Of a stretch of 64,000 nucleotides of DNA, positions 1 to 8,321 are shown piece by piece. The stretch's first letter is position 1. Each line of letters begins with the position of its first letter. Made by a program: the position numbers and the translations under genes. The notes below the pieces were generated by a model. The model was not told the origin of the DNA and did no database searches. It saw nothing but the letters and a program-made list of their open reading frames with translations. Source of the DNA: Deltaproteobacteria bacterium HGW-Deltaproteobacteria-4 (GTDB taxonomy: Bacteria > Desulfobacterota > Desulfuromonadia > Desulfuromonadales > UBA2197); NCBI GenBank assembly GCA_002841765.1, contig PHAV01000012.1:18171-82170 (forward strand), in the 5' to 3' direction.

Positions 1-414
1 GATCAGTTGATGAAGATTCTTCTGCTACAGGCGATCGACGGACAGTGGAAAGATCATCTGCTCTCCATCGATCATCTCAAGGAAGGGATCGGTCTGCGCG
101 GCTATGCGCAGAAAAACCCCAAAGAGGAATACAAAAAAGAGGCCTACAGTCTCTTTATGGATCTGATGATCCGCATCCGTCAGGAAGTAGTGACCAAGCT
201 CTTTTACGTGCAATTGGTGCATGAGGAGGATGTGGCAAAGATGGAAGCGGAAGAACTGGAGCGCAACCGCGCTACCTTGCGGGGAATGACCGGTGAAGAT
301 GAAGGCGCAGAAGAACATCGGCCCCTTACCCGGGAAGAAGAGAAGGTCGGGCGCAATGAACTGTGCCCCTGCGGCAGCGGCAAGAAGTATAAAAAATGTT
401 GCGGGCAGGGTTAA
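1..414 (+). CDS. secA: SecA preprotein translocase ATPase, C-terminal part (5' end outside window)
   Basis: This is the last ~137 codons of SecA, the ATPase motor that drives preproteins through SecYEG; the frame is open to base 1, so the gene starts upstream. The visible part holds the end of the helical scaffold/wing region ([20 protein letters not shown], then the [20 protein letters not shown] segment that is highly conserved in SecA), followed by an acidic linker. The extreme C-terminus is the zinc-binding SEC-C motif ([13 protein letters not shown], residues ending 4 before the stop), which in SecA binds SecB and the ribosome. argJ follows 34 bases later on the same strand. Identity is very secure; only the truncation limits the description. 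Confidence 0.97.
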   Translation, partial: DQLMKILLLQAIDGQWKDHLLSIDHLKEGIGLRGYAQKNPKEEYKKEAYSLFMDLMIRIRQEVVTKLFYVQLVHEEDVAKMEAEELERNRATLRGMTGEDEGAEEHRPLTREEEKVGRNELCPCGSGKKYKKCCGQG

Positions 415-448
415 TCCTTTAACTTCAGATGATTAGAGATTAAACATC

Positions 449-1639
449 ATGCAAAATCTCAAGATAAAAGGCTTTCGTTTTGCCGCCTGCTCTGCCGGGA
501 TCAAGAAGAGCGGTAAGCTCGACATGGGTTTGATCGTTTCGTCGACACCGGCGCGTTGTGCAGCGGTCTATACCACCAACAAGGTTGTGGCCGCGCCAAT
601 CGTCATCACCCGCGAGCGTCTGTCTGCAGGTATCTGTCAGGCGATTCTGGTCAACAGCGGCAATGCCAATGCCTGCACCGGTACTTCCGGCCATGCCGTC
701 GCCCTGCAGACGGCTGAACTTGTCGCCGCGCAGTTGCAGATTCCAGTCGAAACAGTTGCCATCGCTTCGACCGGAGTCATCGGTCAACTCCTGCCTTTGG
801 CTCCCTTTGAAGCGTTTCTGCCGCAACTGGTTAGCACTCTCAATGAAGATCAATGTGCCGGCGTTGCTGAGGCGATCCGCACCACTGATGCCTACCCCAA
901 AATAGCCACAGCAAAAGGGGACAGCAACGGCCATCCCTACAATATCGTCGCCATTGCCAAGGGGGCGGGGATGATCCATCCGAATATGGCGACCATGCTT
1001 TCCTTTGTCATGACCGATGCGCAGGTCGCACCGGATCTTCTCGATGGGGCTTTGCGGCGTGCCGTTGATGCATCTTTTAATAGTATCACCGTCGATCGCG
1101 ATACTTCGACCAACGATATGGTTTTGATCCTCGCTAACGGCGCAGCGACGGGAGCGGAGCTCCAAAACAATACTCCGGACGGGGATGTTTTTAGCGAACA
1201 TCTCGCGTCTGTACTGTTGCAACTGGCGAAGTTGATTGTCAAGGACGGGGAAGGGGCGACCAAGGTCGTCGAGATCGAAGTACGCGGGGCACTGGACGAT
1301 GCTGAAGCGCGGCAGGCGGCCATGAGTGTTGCCACCTCCAGTCTGGTCAAGACCGCCTTCTTTGGCGAGGACGCCAACTGGGGCCGGATCATTGCCGCAG
1401 TCGGTTACTCCGGGGCGGAAATCGATCCACAGCGGGTCGCTGTCTCCTTTGGTGGAGTATCAGTTGTGCGTGACGGCATCAGCACCGGCGCTGAACTTGA
1501 AGCCAAAGCCACCGCTGTACTGAAGCAGCCCGAATTCAAGGTGACCATCGATCTCCATCTTGGGAGCGGCCTGGGACGCTATTTCACTTCGGATTTGACT
1601 TACGACTATGTCAAGTGCAATGCCTCTTATCGAAGTTGA
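449..1639 (+). CDS. argJ: Bifunctional glutamate N-acetyltransferase / ornithine acetyltransferase
   Basis: ArgJ (396 aa) transfers acetyl from N-acetylornithine to glutamate, recycling acetyl groups in arginine synthesis; bifunctional forms also make N-acetylglutamate from acetyl-CoA. The family signature is clear: KGAGMIHPNMATML around residues 171-184, where the proenzyme self-cleaves between Ala181 and Thr182 and Thr182 becomes the nucleophile. The DRDTSTNDM motif and the GEDANWGRI motif near the substrate pocket are also present, and the length is typical. The ATG at 449 begins 34 bases after secA and matches the usual N-terminus. Whether it is mono- or bifunctional cannot be decided from sequence alone. 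Confidence 0.96.
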   Translation: MQNLKIKGFRFAACSAGIKKSGKLDMGLIVSSTPARCAAVYTTNKVVAAPIVITRERLSAGICQAILVNSGNANACTGTSGHAVALQTAELVAAQLQIPVETVAIASTGVIGQLLPLAPFEAFLPQLVSTLNEDQCAGVAEAIRTTDAYPKIATAKGDSNGHPYNIVAIAKGAGMIHPNMATMLSFVMTDAQVAPDLLDGALRRAVDASFNSITVDRDTSTNDMVLILANGAATGAELQNNTPDGDVFSEHLASVLLQLAKLIVKDGEGATKVVEIEVRGALDDAEARQAAMSVATSSLVKTAFFGEDANWGRIIAAVGYSGAEIDPQRVAVSFGGVSVVRDGISTGAELEAKATAVLKQPEFKVTIDLHLGSGLGRYFTSDLTYDYVKCNASYRS

Positions 1640-1682
1640 AGGCTTTGCGGTCCTTCCCTTCTAATTTTTCCGGATAAATTTC

Positions 1683-2861
1683 ATGCCTTCTCAGTCCGTA
1701 CCGATTCAACGCGTTATCCTCATCGTCCTTGACGGCGTTGGTATCGGTGCCCTGCCGGATGCCGCCAGTTATGGTGACAGTGGAGCCAATACCCTGTTGC
1801 ATATTGCCCAGGCAAAGGGCGGCTTGTCTCTCCCCAATCTGCAGAGTCTCGGTCTTGGTAATATTTTACATCTCCCCGGCATCCCCCCCTCATTACCTGC
1901 TACGGCACATTACGGGCGGATGCAGCCGTGTGCCTCCGGCAAGGATTCCACCACCGGCCATTGGGAAATCTGCGGCGTAACACAATTGCAGCCCTTTTCT
2001 ACCTTTCCGCACGGTTTCCCCGCTGAAATCATCGCGGCCTTTCAGGAACAGACCGGTTTGGAGCCACTGGGTAATATCGCGGCGAGCGGCACAGATGTTT
2101 TGCGACTTTTTGGAGAAGAACACCTGCGCAGCGGCCGTCCGATTATCTATACCAGTGTCGATTCCGTACTTCAGATTGCCGCGCATGAAGAGATCATGGC
2201 CCCGGAGCGTCTTTACGAAATCTGCCGGATAGCCCGGAAGATTCTCGACCCCTATCGCGTCGCACGGGTCATTGCCCGCCCCTTTAGGGGCACTGCGGTC
2301 GATGACTTTAAAAGGACGCGGCGACGTCGTGATTTTTCCATGCTGCCAACCACGCCGACAATCCTTGATGATCTCATCAATAATCGTTTGCCTGTTTACG
2401 CCATCGGTAAAATCAGCGACCTGTTTGCCGGGCAGGGCATCTCGAACTCTGTCTCCACCCGCAATAATCAGGAGGGGATGGAGCAGACCGTGGCGGCCCT
2501 TAAAGAGATAGAGCGGGGGGTGATCTTCACCAATCTTATCGACTTCGATATGGAGTTCGGACATCGCCTCGATGTGGCCGGCTTCGCCCGGGCTCTGGAA
2601 CGATTTGATTCGGACCTTGCTTTGCTCCTTGCTGCCTTGTCTCCGACTGACCTCCTCATCATCACCGCTGACCACGGTTGCGACCCGACCACCGCCGGGA
2701 GCGATCATAGCCGTGAGTATGTGCCGCTCCTCGTCTGGCAGTCGGGCATGACGGCAGGCAGGGATCTGGGGACACGGGCGACCTTTGCCGATATTGCCGC
2801 CACCATTGCAACAATCTTCTTTTTGCCCCTCCGCAACGGCACGCCTCTGGTGCTGGAGTAG
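1683..2861 (+). CDS. deoB: Phosphopentomutase
   Basis: DeoB (392 aa) interconverts (deoxy)ribose 1-phosphate and 5-phosphate in nucleoside salvage. It belongs to the alkaline phosphatase superfamily, with a two-Mn centre. Visible landmarks are the N-terminal metal motif (LIVLDGVGIGALPDA, residues ~12-26), the active-site Thr in GKDSTTGHWE (~residues 87-96), the DSVLQIAAHEE motif mid-protein, and C-terminal metal ligands in TADHGCDPTTAGSDHSRE. Length agrees with the family. It starts 43 bases after argJ, possibly in the same transcript, although the two functions are unrelated. No strong ribosome binding site is visible before the ATG. Confidence 0.96.
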   Translation: MPSQSVPIQRVILIVLDGVGIGALPDAASYGDSGANTLLHIAQAKGGLSLPNLQSLGLGNILHLPGIPPSLPATAHYGRMQPCASGKDSTTGHWEICGVTQLQPFSTFPHGFPAEIIAAFQEQTGLEPLGNIAASGTDVLRLFGEEHLRSGRPIIYTSVDSVLQIAAHEEIMAPERLYEICRIARKILDPYRVARVIARPFRGTAVDDFKRTRRRRDFSMLPTTPTILDDLINNRLPVYAIGKISDLFAGQGISNSVSTRNNQEGMEQTVAALKEIERGVIFTNLIDFDMEFGHRLDVAGFARALERFDSDLALLLAALSPTDLLIITADHGCDPTTAGSDHSREYVPLLVWQSGMTAGRDLGTRATFADIAATIATIFFLPLRNGTPLVLE

Positions 2862-2888
2862 ATCATGCTTGACTTTATTTGGCCGAGA

Positions 2889-2912
2889 CCTTATCCATAT
2901 ATTACAATAAGG
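2889..2912. promoter_or_regulatory. Inverted repeat, candidate operator upstream of the ArsR-type gene
   Basis: CCTTAT and ATAAGG are separated by 12 AT-rich bases, 42 bases before the start of the ArsR-family gene. ArsR/SmtB repressors typically bind such AT-rich dyads in their own promoters, so autoregulation is an inference from position and symmetry only. Confidence 0.35.
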
Positions 2913-2953
2913 TTTGTGATGCTGATTTAATCTACATTCAGGAGAAGAAGACA

Positions 2954-3259
2954 ATGGCGCAACAGGAGTTCGACAAACATGTCAATCTCGAACGTCAAGC
3001 AGAAATACTCAAAGTCCTCGGCCATCCGATCCGCCTGAAAATTGTTGCCGGACTCCTTTCCCAGAGTTGTAACGTCAAAAAGATCTGGGAGTGTCTGGAA
3101 TTGCCCCAGGCGACTGTTTCCCAGCATTTGTCGCTATTGAAGAGTAAACAGATCATTGCCGGCCGCCGCGACGGTACGGAAGTTTTTTACAGCGTCATAT
3201 CTTCTGAAGCCAAGGATATTATCGCCGCAATCTTTGCCCCACAAAATCTTTGTCGCTGA
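2954..3259 (+). CDS. ArsR-family winged-helix transcriptional regulator
   Basis: A 101-aa ArsR/SmtB-type repressor. The start is the ATG at 2954, preceded by GGAG (2941-2944); an in-frame start further upstream would add residues not found in the family. The core reads VLGHPIRLKIVAGLL, then a helix-turn-helix with LPQATVSQHLSLLKSKQII, then a beta wing (GRRDGTEVFYSV). The usual ELCVCDL metal box of ArsR is replaced by a segment with Cys at SCNVKK and WECL, so metal sensing is uncertain; many such proteins sense sulfur species or other signals. It ends 7 bases before the DUF3108 gene, suggesting cotranscription. An inverted repeat lies upstream. Confidence 0.85.
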   Translation: MAQQEFDKHVNLERQAEILKVLGHPIRLKIVAGLLSQSCNVKKIWECLELPQATVSQHLSLLKSKQIIAGRRDGTEVFYSVISSEAKDIIAAIFAPQNLCR

Positions 3260-3266
3260 CATTTCT

Positions 3267-4100
3267 ATGAACAAAAAACGTTTTCACCCTTTTGCTTTTT
3301 TGCTTTTGCTGTGGACATTGTTTTTACTTTCCGCCCCGTGCCCCCTTGCTGCCGATGAATCTGCACCTGTCCCTGCAAATAAAGCAACGATCGAGGTCTT
3401 GTCTGACCTTGATCGGCACTACAACCTCTCCTTCCTTTGGTTTGACCATCTCGCCAGCGGGCAGTTAAGTTTTAGTCCTGATCCGTCAGCGCCAAATCGT
3501 TATCGTGCACTTCTTGATGCCAAGACACTCGGTGTGGCCGCTTGGTTAACCGGTGACCGGATGCAGCGTTACGAAACCCTGATGGAGATGACCCCGCAAG
3601 GGCGACTTCAGACGCTCGAATACAAGTCGATGATTTACAAGAATAAGGGGGGAAAGGTCGAACAATCGAAACACTATACCTTTAATGCTAAAACCCGGAC
3701 GATAATGATGACCCGCAGTAAGGCCGGGATACAAGGGAAAGAACAACCAATCAAGGTATTCAGCGAGCGTTTCCCTGTTGATTTTCTCACCGCCGGATTC
3801 AATTTTATTCTGGGAGTCGATGGGCCGATTCGAGCGGGAGAACGCAAGGAGATCGTTACCTTCGATGACAAGGGGGAACGAACGATTGTGATTGAAGTCC
3901 TGAGAGCCGACGCTTGGCCAAAAACCACTTTCTTCCCCGCGGGGAGTGGAACCCTTCTTAAGATTATTCTACCCCCTGACATTCTTGATACCAGCGACGG
4001 CGCTGTCTATGCTCTGCTCGATGAGAAGTTTTTACCGTCCCGGGTGATCGTCAAGAATGTTTTGGGGTTGGGTGATGTGCGCTGTGAATTACGGCCATAA
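3267..4100 (+). CDS. Exported DUF3108-type protein
   Basis: A 277-aa protein with a classical Sec signal peptide (basic MNKKRFH start, hydrophobic core LLLLWTLFLLSA, cleavage near PLAA-DES). The mature part is beta-rich and matches the DUF3108 pattern: an early FLWFDHLASGQLSF strand pair, later YKSMIYKNKGGKVEQ, and a C-terminal LLDEKFLPSRVIVKNVLGLG segment. DUF3108 proteins are periplasmic and of unknown function, often near envelope or RNA modification genes. The start at 3267 was chosen because it gives the signal peptide directly. It follows the ArsR-type gene by 7 bases. Confidence 0.75.
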   Translation: MNKKRFHPFAFLLLLWTLFLLSAPCPLAADESAPVPANKATIEVLSDLDRHYNLSFLWFDHLASGQLSFSPDPSAPNRYRALLDAKTLGVAAWLTGDRMQRYETLMEMTPQGRLQTLEYKSMIYKNKGGKVEQSKHYTFNAKTRTIMMTRSKAGIQGKEQPIKVFSERFPVDFLTAGFNFILGVDGPIRAGERKEIVTFDDKGERTIVIEVLRADAWPKTTFFPAGSGTLLKIILPPDILDTSDGAVYALLDEKFLPSRVIVKNVLGLGDVRCELRP

Positions 4101-4146
4101 ACACTCAATTTTCAAATGATATGGAAATAATTAAGGTAGAGAGACA

Positions 4147-4572
4147 ATGAAAGAACGTCGCGCCGAATTCGTTCGTCTGCGCAAATCGGAACGGGCGCGC
4201 CATCTCTTTGAGTTGGCAGTTGAATTCTATAACTCCGGCCAACGGGTGCTGATTCTTGTCGCGGATGATGATCAGGGGGTCAAACTCGATCACTTTTTGT
4301 GGACGTGGAAAAGAGATTCTTTTTTGCCGCATGCCTTTGACAACGGCGCTGTTGAGTGTCTCGGCGATCCAATCGTCATTGCCTCGACCGAGCGCAATGC
4401 CAACGCCAGTCGGGTCGTTATCCTCGGCCGGCCGGCACCGCTGAATTTCCTTCGCCAGTTTGATACTGTCATCGACTTTGCCGAAACCTACGATGAAGAA
4501 CTCGCCGCAGCCAGTCGCAAACGGTACCGCGTTTATCAGGAAGCCGGTTTTGTCACTACCCTCCGTGAATAG
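4147..4572 (+). CDS. holC: DNA polymerase III chi subunit
   Basis: A 141-aa HolC-like protein. Chi belongs to the clamp-loader complex and links it, through psi, to single-stranded DNA-binding protein on the lagging strand. Recognisable points are the ARHLFELAVEFYNSGQRVLILVADDDQGVKLDHFLWTWKRDSFLPHAF pattern in the first 60 residues (the chi Rossmann-like fold, with the conserved LD..LWT and FLPH) and the DPIVIAST segment. Length is close to the E. coli protein (147 aa). It overlaps the next gene, whose start lies inside its last codons. No psi (HolD) gene is visible nearby, as is usual outside gamma-proteobacteria. Confidence 0.88.
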   Translation: MKERRAEFVRLRKSERARHLFELAVEFYNSGQRVLILVADDDQGVKLDHFLWTWKRDSFLPHAFDNGAVECLGDPIVIASTERNANASRVVILGRPAPLNFLRQFDTVIDFAETYDEELAAASRKRYRVYQEAGFVTTLRE

Positions 4573-5317
4573 CGGCGGAGGCCAAAGCCTGATACGCCTT
4601 GCCGGCGTCGTTGAGTCCGAAATTCCGTGCCTGTTCTCTGCCGAAGTTGCAGTGGCACTGAGTCACTGGCAGGCGCGACCCGGGATGGTTGTCACGGTTG
4701 TCGATGCCGCCGGAGTGATGTGGCGGGGACGCCTCACTGATCTCAATGCCAGCGGGGGGATTCTGATCCCCTTTCAGCGCTCTTTGCGGCCGTTCGAAAG
4801 TTCTTTAGCTCTGACTGTCTATCAGGCGCTGCCGGAGAAAGAACGATTCGAACTCATTCTTGAAAAGCTCACCGAACTCGGGGTGACCCGCATCGTCCCC
4901 ATTATTTCGCAGCACTCTTCCACGCTGGCGGCGCGCGATGCCAAACAGCCGAAATCCCACCGCTGGCCGGAAGTGCTCCGCCGGGCCGCCGTGCAATGTC
5001 GCCGGGCGATCATTCCGGAACTCAGCCCCTGCCTTGATCTCGCCAGCGTCTTTACTGATGCCAACAACGACACTCTCCGTCTCATGCTTTATGAAGGGGA
5101 GGGGACATTCTCCCTCAAAGAGACACTCGCCGGCCAGGAGTGCCGGCAGGTCGCCTTGCTGGTCGGTCCCGAAGGGGGCTTTGCCGCCGAGGAAGTCGCG
5201 GTCGCGCGTTGTAACGGATTTCTGCCGGTCTCCCTTGGTCCGCGCATCCTTCGCACCGAAACTGCGGCAATCAGCGCCGCCACCGTGATCCAGTACGCCC
5301 TCGGCGATTTGAACTAA
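4550..5317 (+). CDS. rsmE: 16S rRNA (uracil(1498)-N3)-methyltransferase
   Basis: RsmE methylates N3 of U1498 in 16S rRNA using SAM. The C-terminal half is a SPOUT (trefoil-knot) domain with LLVGPEGGFAAEEV and LGPRILRTETAAIS, both strongly diagnostic; the N-terminal part (GMVVTVVDAAGVMWRGRL) is the PUA-like RNA-binding region. The start is uncertain: a TTG at 4550 has AGGAAG six bases upstream (4538-4543), while a GTG at 4565 overlaps the holC stop. Both lie inside holC, so the two genes are translationally coupled. The usual MRRFF-type N-terminus is not present, so the first residues differ from typical family members. Confidence 0.9.
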   Translation: MSLPSVNSGGGQSLIRLAGVVESEIPCLFSAEVAVALSHWQARPGMVVTVVDAAGVMWRGRLTDLNASGGILIPFQRSLRPFESSLALTVYQALPEKERFELILEKLTELGVTRIVPIISQHSSTLAARDAKQPKSHRWPEVLRRAAVQCRRAIIPELSPCLDLASVFTDANNDTLRLMLYEGEGTFSLKETLAGQECRQVALLVGPEGGFAAEEVAVARCNGFLPVSLGPRILRTETAAISAATVIQYALGDLN

Positions 5318-5329
5318 GGAAAGTTATCA

Positions 5330-6103
5330 ATGTCTCTCTCCATCGCGCCAGCAACGCCATTAACCAACATTGCCGTCATTCTCATCGAACCGCAAGGTCC
5401 TCTCAATATCGGCTCGGTCTGCCGGGTGATGATGAACTTCGGTCTGGCGGATCTCCGTCTGGTTAATCCCCAGACGGATCACCTCGGTGAAGAAGCGCGA
5501 CGCATGGCGGTGCGGGCCACTCCCCTTCTGGAGCAGGCGCGGGTCTATCTCTCCCTCCCTGACGCCCTGGCCGGCTGCAGCCTCGCCATCGGCACCACCC
5601 GTCGGTTCGGCAAATACCGGGAGGACTTCATCCACCCCAATGATGCCGGGCGGGAGATCCTGACGGCAGCAGCCACGGCTTCGACCGCCCTGGTCTTCGG
5701 TCGCGAGGATCGCGGCCTCCACACCAACGAACTTGATCTTTGTCAGCGCTTCCTCACCATCCCCACCAGCGACGAACTGCCGTCGATGAATCTCGCTCAG
5801 GCTGTCGCTGTCTGCCTTTATGAAGTCGGTCAGGCGGCCGCACAAGCCGCAGGGAAAGTGCGGGAACGGCGACGCAAGAGCGCCCCCTCCGCGGCGATTG
5901 AAGCGATGTACAGTCACATGCGCCAGAGCCTTTTGGAGATCGGTTACCTTGACCCGCAGAATCCTGAACACATCCTCCGCACCTTCCGTCGCATCTTCAG
6001 TCGCGCCGGTCTCAATGAACGGGATGTACGCATTCTGCAGGGACTCTGGAGCCGCCTCGACTGGATCGAGAACGAGCGCCGTAAAACTAAGGAGAACAAG
6101 TGA
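5330..6103 (+). CDS. trmJ: TrmJ-type tRNA/rRNA 2'-O-methyltransferase (SPOUT, TrmH family)
   Basis: A 257-aa SPOUT methyltransferase that transfers methyl from SAM to a ribose 2'-OH, in TrmJ at position 32 of tRNA. The pattern fits TrmJ: VILIEPQGPLNIGSVCRVMMNFGLADLRLVNP at the N-terminus, ALVFGREDRGLHTNEL and IPTSDELPSMNLAQAVAVCLYE in the knot, and a helical C-terminal extension (PEHILRTFRRIFSRAGLNERDVRILQGL) typical of TrmJ rather than TrmL. It follows rsmE by 12 bases. Its stop TGA overlaps the ATG of the next gene. The exact target nucleotide is inferred from family only. Confidence 0.88.
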   Translation: MSLSIAPATPLTNIAVILIEPQGPLNIGSVCRVMMNFGLADLRLVNPQTDHLGEEARRMAVRATPLLEQARVYLSLPDALAGCSLAIGTTRRFGKYREDFIHPNDAGREILTAAATASTALVFGREDRGLHTNELDLCQRFLTIPTSDELPSMNLAQAVAVCLYEVGQAAAQAAGKVRERRRKSAPSAAIEAMYSHMRQSLLEIGYLDPQNPEHILRTFRRIFSRAGLNERDVRILQGLWSRLDWIENERRKTKENK

Positions 6104-6540
6104 TGCTCCTCCCTCCCGCCAGTCAGCCGTCCTCTGTCCTGCCGGCTGTCCCCGCCATTGTGCCCCCTCCCTTCGTCGAGGAGATCCTCACGAACGGTCT
6201 GCACCTGCGTTATTATGATCAGACCAACCGCTACTTCGGTGACTATCATCGGGTCCGGATTGTTGTCGAGATCGAACTGGCGCTGAGCAACGAGCTGCTG
6301 ATCGATCAAGAGTTGCTGACGGCCGGCAAAAAACGCTTTGGAGTGAGCCTGACGACCAACAAGGTTCTGGAGCGGATGGGGGTTCCAGGGGGCCGTGTCG
6401 ATGCACTGCGGGCAGAACTCGTCGCCAGCTATCAAAACGAAGTGCAGAACTATCTCAGCCGCCCGGAAGTCCCCCTGCGTCTCCTTCGTGCCGAATTAGC
6501 CATTAAACCTTCGGCGTCGACGATTCTGAGGATGCGCTGA
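6103..6540 (+). CDS. Conserved hypothetical protein
   Basis: A 145-aa cytosolic protein that I do not recognise. The ATG at 6103 overlaps the preceding stop (TGATG) and has AAGGAG at 6089-6094; a GTG at 6100 is an alternative. It has no signal peptide, membrane segment or cysteine motif. The centre is amphipathic and charged (LHLRYYDQTNRYFGDYHRVRIVVEIEL), and the C-terminal half is helical and basic. Its own stop overlaps the ATG of the rRNA methyltransferase gene by one base. It is therefore a coupled member of an RNA-modification operon, but no specific role can be read from the sequence. Confidence 0.7.
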   Translation: MLLPPASQPSSVLPAVPAIVPPPFVEEILTNGLHLRYYDQTNRYFGDYHRVRIVVEIELALSNELLIDQELLTAGKKRFGVSLTTNKVLERMGVPGGRVDALRAELVASYQNEVQNYLSRPEVPLRLLRAELAIKPSASTILRMR

Positions 6541-7826
6541 TGCTCGAATTGACCATTGAGAACCTCGTCTTTGGCGGCAACGGTCTCGGTCGTCTCGACG
6601 GCAAAGCGATCTTTGTCCCGCTGACCGCTCCCGGTGATCAGATCCTTTGTCGCATTGTTCGCGACAAGGGGCGCTGGGCCGAAGCCGAACTGGTCGAAAT
6701 CCTCCAGCCAGCAGCCGAGCGGATCACACCACCTTGTCCGGTCTTTGGTCTGTGCGGCGGCTGTCAGTGGCAATTCCTGCCTTATAGCGAGCAGGCAAGG
6801 TGGAAGGAAGCGATTTATCGCGATCTCCTCCAGCGTCAAGCCGGGGTAGCCGCCGAGAAGATCCGGCCGATTGTCGTTGCGCCGGAACCTTACGCCTATC
6901 GCAGTCGCGCCCAGTTCAAATGTTGCCACGGCAGCCAAGATTTTACTCTCGGATTTTTTCGCAAAGGGAGTCATAACGTCGAAGGAATCAACGCCTGCCC
7001 CCTGCTGCCGGCGGCGGTGAATCAGCTGATTCCATTGCTGAAGTCGGCGATTGACGGAACCGCCGTGGCCACCCATATCCCCCAAATCGACGCGGGCATC
7101 GATGATCGCGGCAAGGTGCGGCTAGTCATCCATGCCCGCAACAATGCCGGCGCTGAAGTCGCAGAGCTGCTGCGCCCCCTGGCTCTTCAGGAGGATTTTG
7201 CGCTCTTCGTGCAGAGTGATCGTCGGGAAGAGGGATTACGTCATGTTTGCGGCGAGGAAGATCTGGTCATCAACTGCGACACGCCGCCCTTGGCGTTGGC
7301 GTACAAGGCCGGAGGATTCTCCCAGATCAATCTCGAGCAGAATCGCACTCTGCTCAACGCCGTCCTCAGCGCCGCAGAGTTACAAGGGAAGGAGCGGGTT
7401 ATCGATCTATACTGCGGAATGGGAAATTTTTCGCTCCCACTGGCTCTGCGTTGTGCCGAAGTCGTCGGTGTGGAGGATTATGCGCCGTCGATCATCCAAG
7501 CCAAGATTAATGCCCGACAAAACAGTCTGAAAAATACCCAATTTTACGCCCGTCCGGCTTTTGGTGCCCTGCGCGCTTACGGTCAGGCTGCACCCTTCGA
7601 TCTCGTCGTCCTCGATCCACCGCGGGAGGGCGCGAGCGATGTCTGCCGCGAACTTATCGACCTTGGCCCGCCGCGCATCCTCTATATCTCCTGCGACCCG
7701 GCCACGCAAGCCCGGGATCTCAAGACCCTCCTCAATAACGGCTATCGCTGCCTCTCCGCCCAACCCTTCGATTTCTTCCCGCAAACCCATCACATCGAAA
7801 GTTTGGTCGTTCTCGTTCGCAACTGA
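6540..7826 (+). CDS. rlmD: 23S rRNA (uracil-5-)-methyltransferase, RlmD/RumA type
   Basis: A 428-aa TrmA-superfamily enzyme forming 5-methyluridine in 23S rRNA with SAM. Domains in order: N-terminal TRAM (residues ~1-55), an iron-sulfur cysteine cluster (C66, C72, C75 in CPVFGLCGGCQWQF, with a later Cys in NACPLL), then the Rossmann methyltransferase domain with VIDLYCGMGNFSLPLA and the catalytic YISCDPATQARDL. The cluster distinguishes it from TrmA. Its start overlaps the upstream stop. Notably, the last ~13 codons recur in diverged form 6.45 kb downstream, beyond the pga genes, indicating an insertion at this gene's 3' end. RlmD versus the RlmC specificity is inferred. Confidence 0.9.
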   Translation: MLELTIENLVFGGNGLGRLDGKAIFVPLTAPGDQILCRIVRDKGRWAEAELVEILQPAAERITPPCPVFGLCGGCQWQFLPYSEQARWKEAIYRDLLQRQAGVAAEKIRPIVVAPEPYAYRSRAQFKCCHGSQDFTLGFFRKGSHNVEGINACPLLPAAVNQLIPLLKSAIDGTAVATHIPQIDAGIDDRGKVRLVIHARNNAGAEVAELLRPLALQEDFALFVQSDRREEGLRHVCGEEDLVINCDTPPLALAYKAGGFSQINLEQNRTLLNAVLSAAELQGKERVIDLYCGMGNFSLPLALRCAEVVGVEDYAPSIIQAKINARQNSLKNTQFYARPAFGALRAYGQAAPFDLVVLDPPREGASDVCRELIDLGPPRILYISCDPATQARDLKTLLNNGYRCLSAQPFDFFPQTHHIESLVVLVRN

Positions 7827-7829
7827 TCC
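7783..7829 (+). repeat. Direct repeat, copy A (3' end of rlmD), left boundary of the pga block
   Basis: 47 bases covering the final codons and stop of rlmD. They match 14237-14283 at 41 of 47 positions by direct reading; 19 bases are identical without interruption (7788-7806 against 14242-14260). The pair flanks the pgaABCD genes. Confidence 0.85.
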
Positions 7830-7892
7830 CGTGCATGCTTTGGTCCTGTCTTCAGTTTCGCGACCGGGGCGCCGTGAACCTCAGCCCTCTCC

Positions 7893-8321
7893 CTAGCTCG
7901 GCCGACCCTGCTCATCATGGCTCATGACGATGCGTCGACTTGTCTGCCAGCGCCGCACCTGTTCCTCCTCCACGCCGAAAAATTCCGCCAGTTGCGCCTG
8001 CATCAAGGCATCGGGCTGTCGCGTGCGCCGCTCGTGATGGCGAAAGCGCAGCAGGTTGTAGCTGGACCATCCGATCAGAACCACCCCGATGAGCACCACC
8101 ACTAAAATGTACACAAATGGCACGCGAAACAAGCTGCCGAGACCATCGAAGCGAAACATCGCCAGAAAGGCCAGATGACCGCCCAACAGCCAGGCGCCGA
8201 GAGTCAATAGCGGCCACAGCAGCACTCCGAGAAACACCCAGAACATGCCGGTCAACACACCCTGGCTGTAGCGCTGCAACCGCGAGACTCCCTTGGGGTT
8301 TTCGATGATGGGTGGCTTCAT
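7893..8321 (-). CDS. pgaD: Poly-beta-1,6-N-acetylglucosamine synthase accessory subunit PgaD
   Basis: A 142-aa inner-membrane protein with two hydrophobic helices (VLTGMFWVFLGVLLWPLLTL at ~23-42 and FVYILVVVLIGVVLIGWSSY at ~69-88) and a soluble C-terminal tail (LAEFFGVEEEQVRRWQ). PgaD partners the PgaC glycosyltransferase; in E. coli, c-di-GMP binds PgaC and PgaD and stabilises PgaD. The N-terminal IENPKGVSRLQRY matches the family start. Its ATG overlaps the pgaC stop (ATGA), as last gene of the operon. It converges on rlmD with a 66-base gap. A diguanylate cyclase lies 12 kb away but no direct link is visible. Confidence 0.85.
   Translation of the reverse strand: MKPPIIENPKGVSRLQRYSQGVLTGMFWVFLGVLLWPLLTLGAWLLGGHLAFLAMFRFDGLGSLFRVPFVYILVVVLIGVVLIGWSSYNLLRFRHHERRTRQPDALMQAQLAEFFGVEEEQVRRWQTSRRIVMSHDEQGRPS

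Noticed and set aside
1893..2954. A 353-codon open frame on the minus strand across deoB
   Set aside because: It is antisense to deoB, has no domain pattern, and results from GC-rich codon bias; deoB itself is complete and typical.
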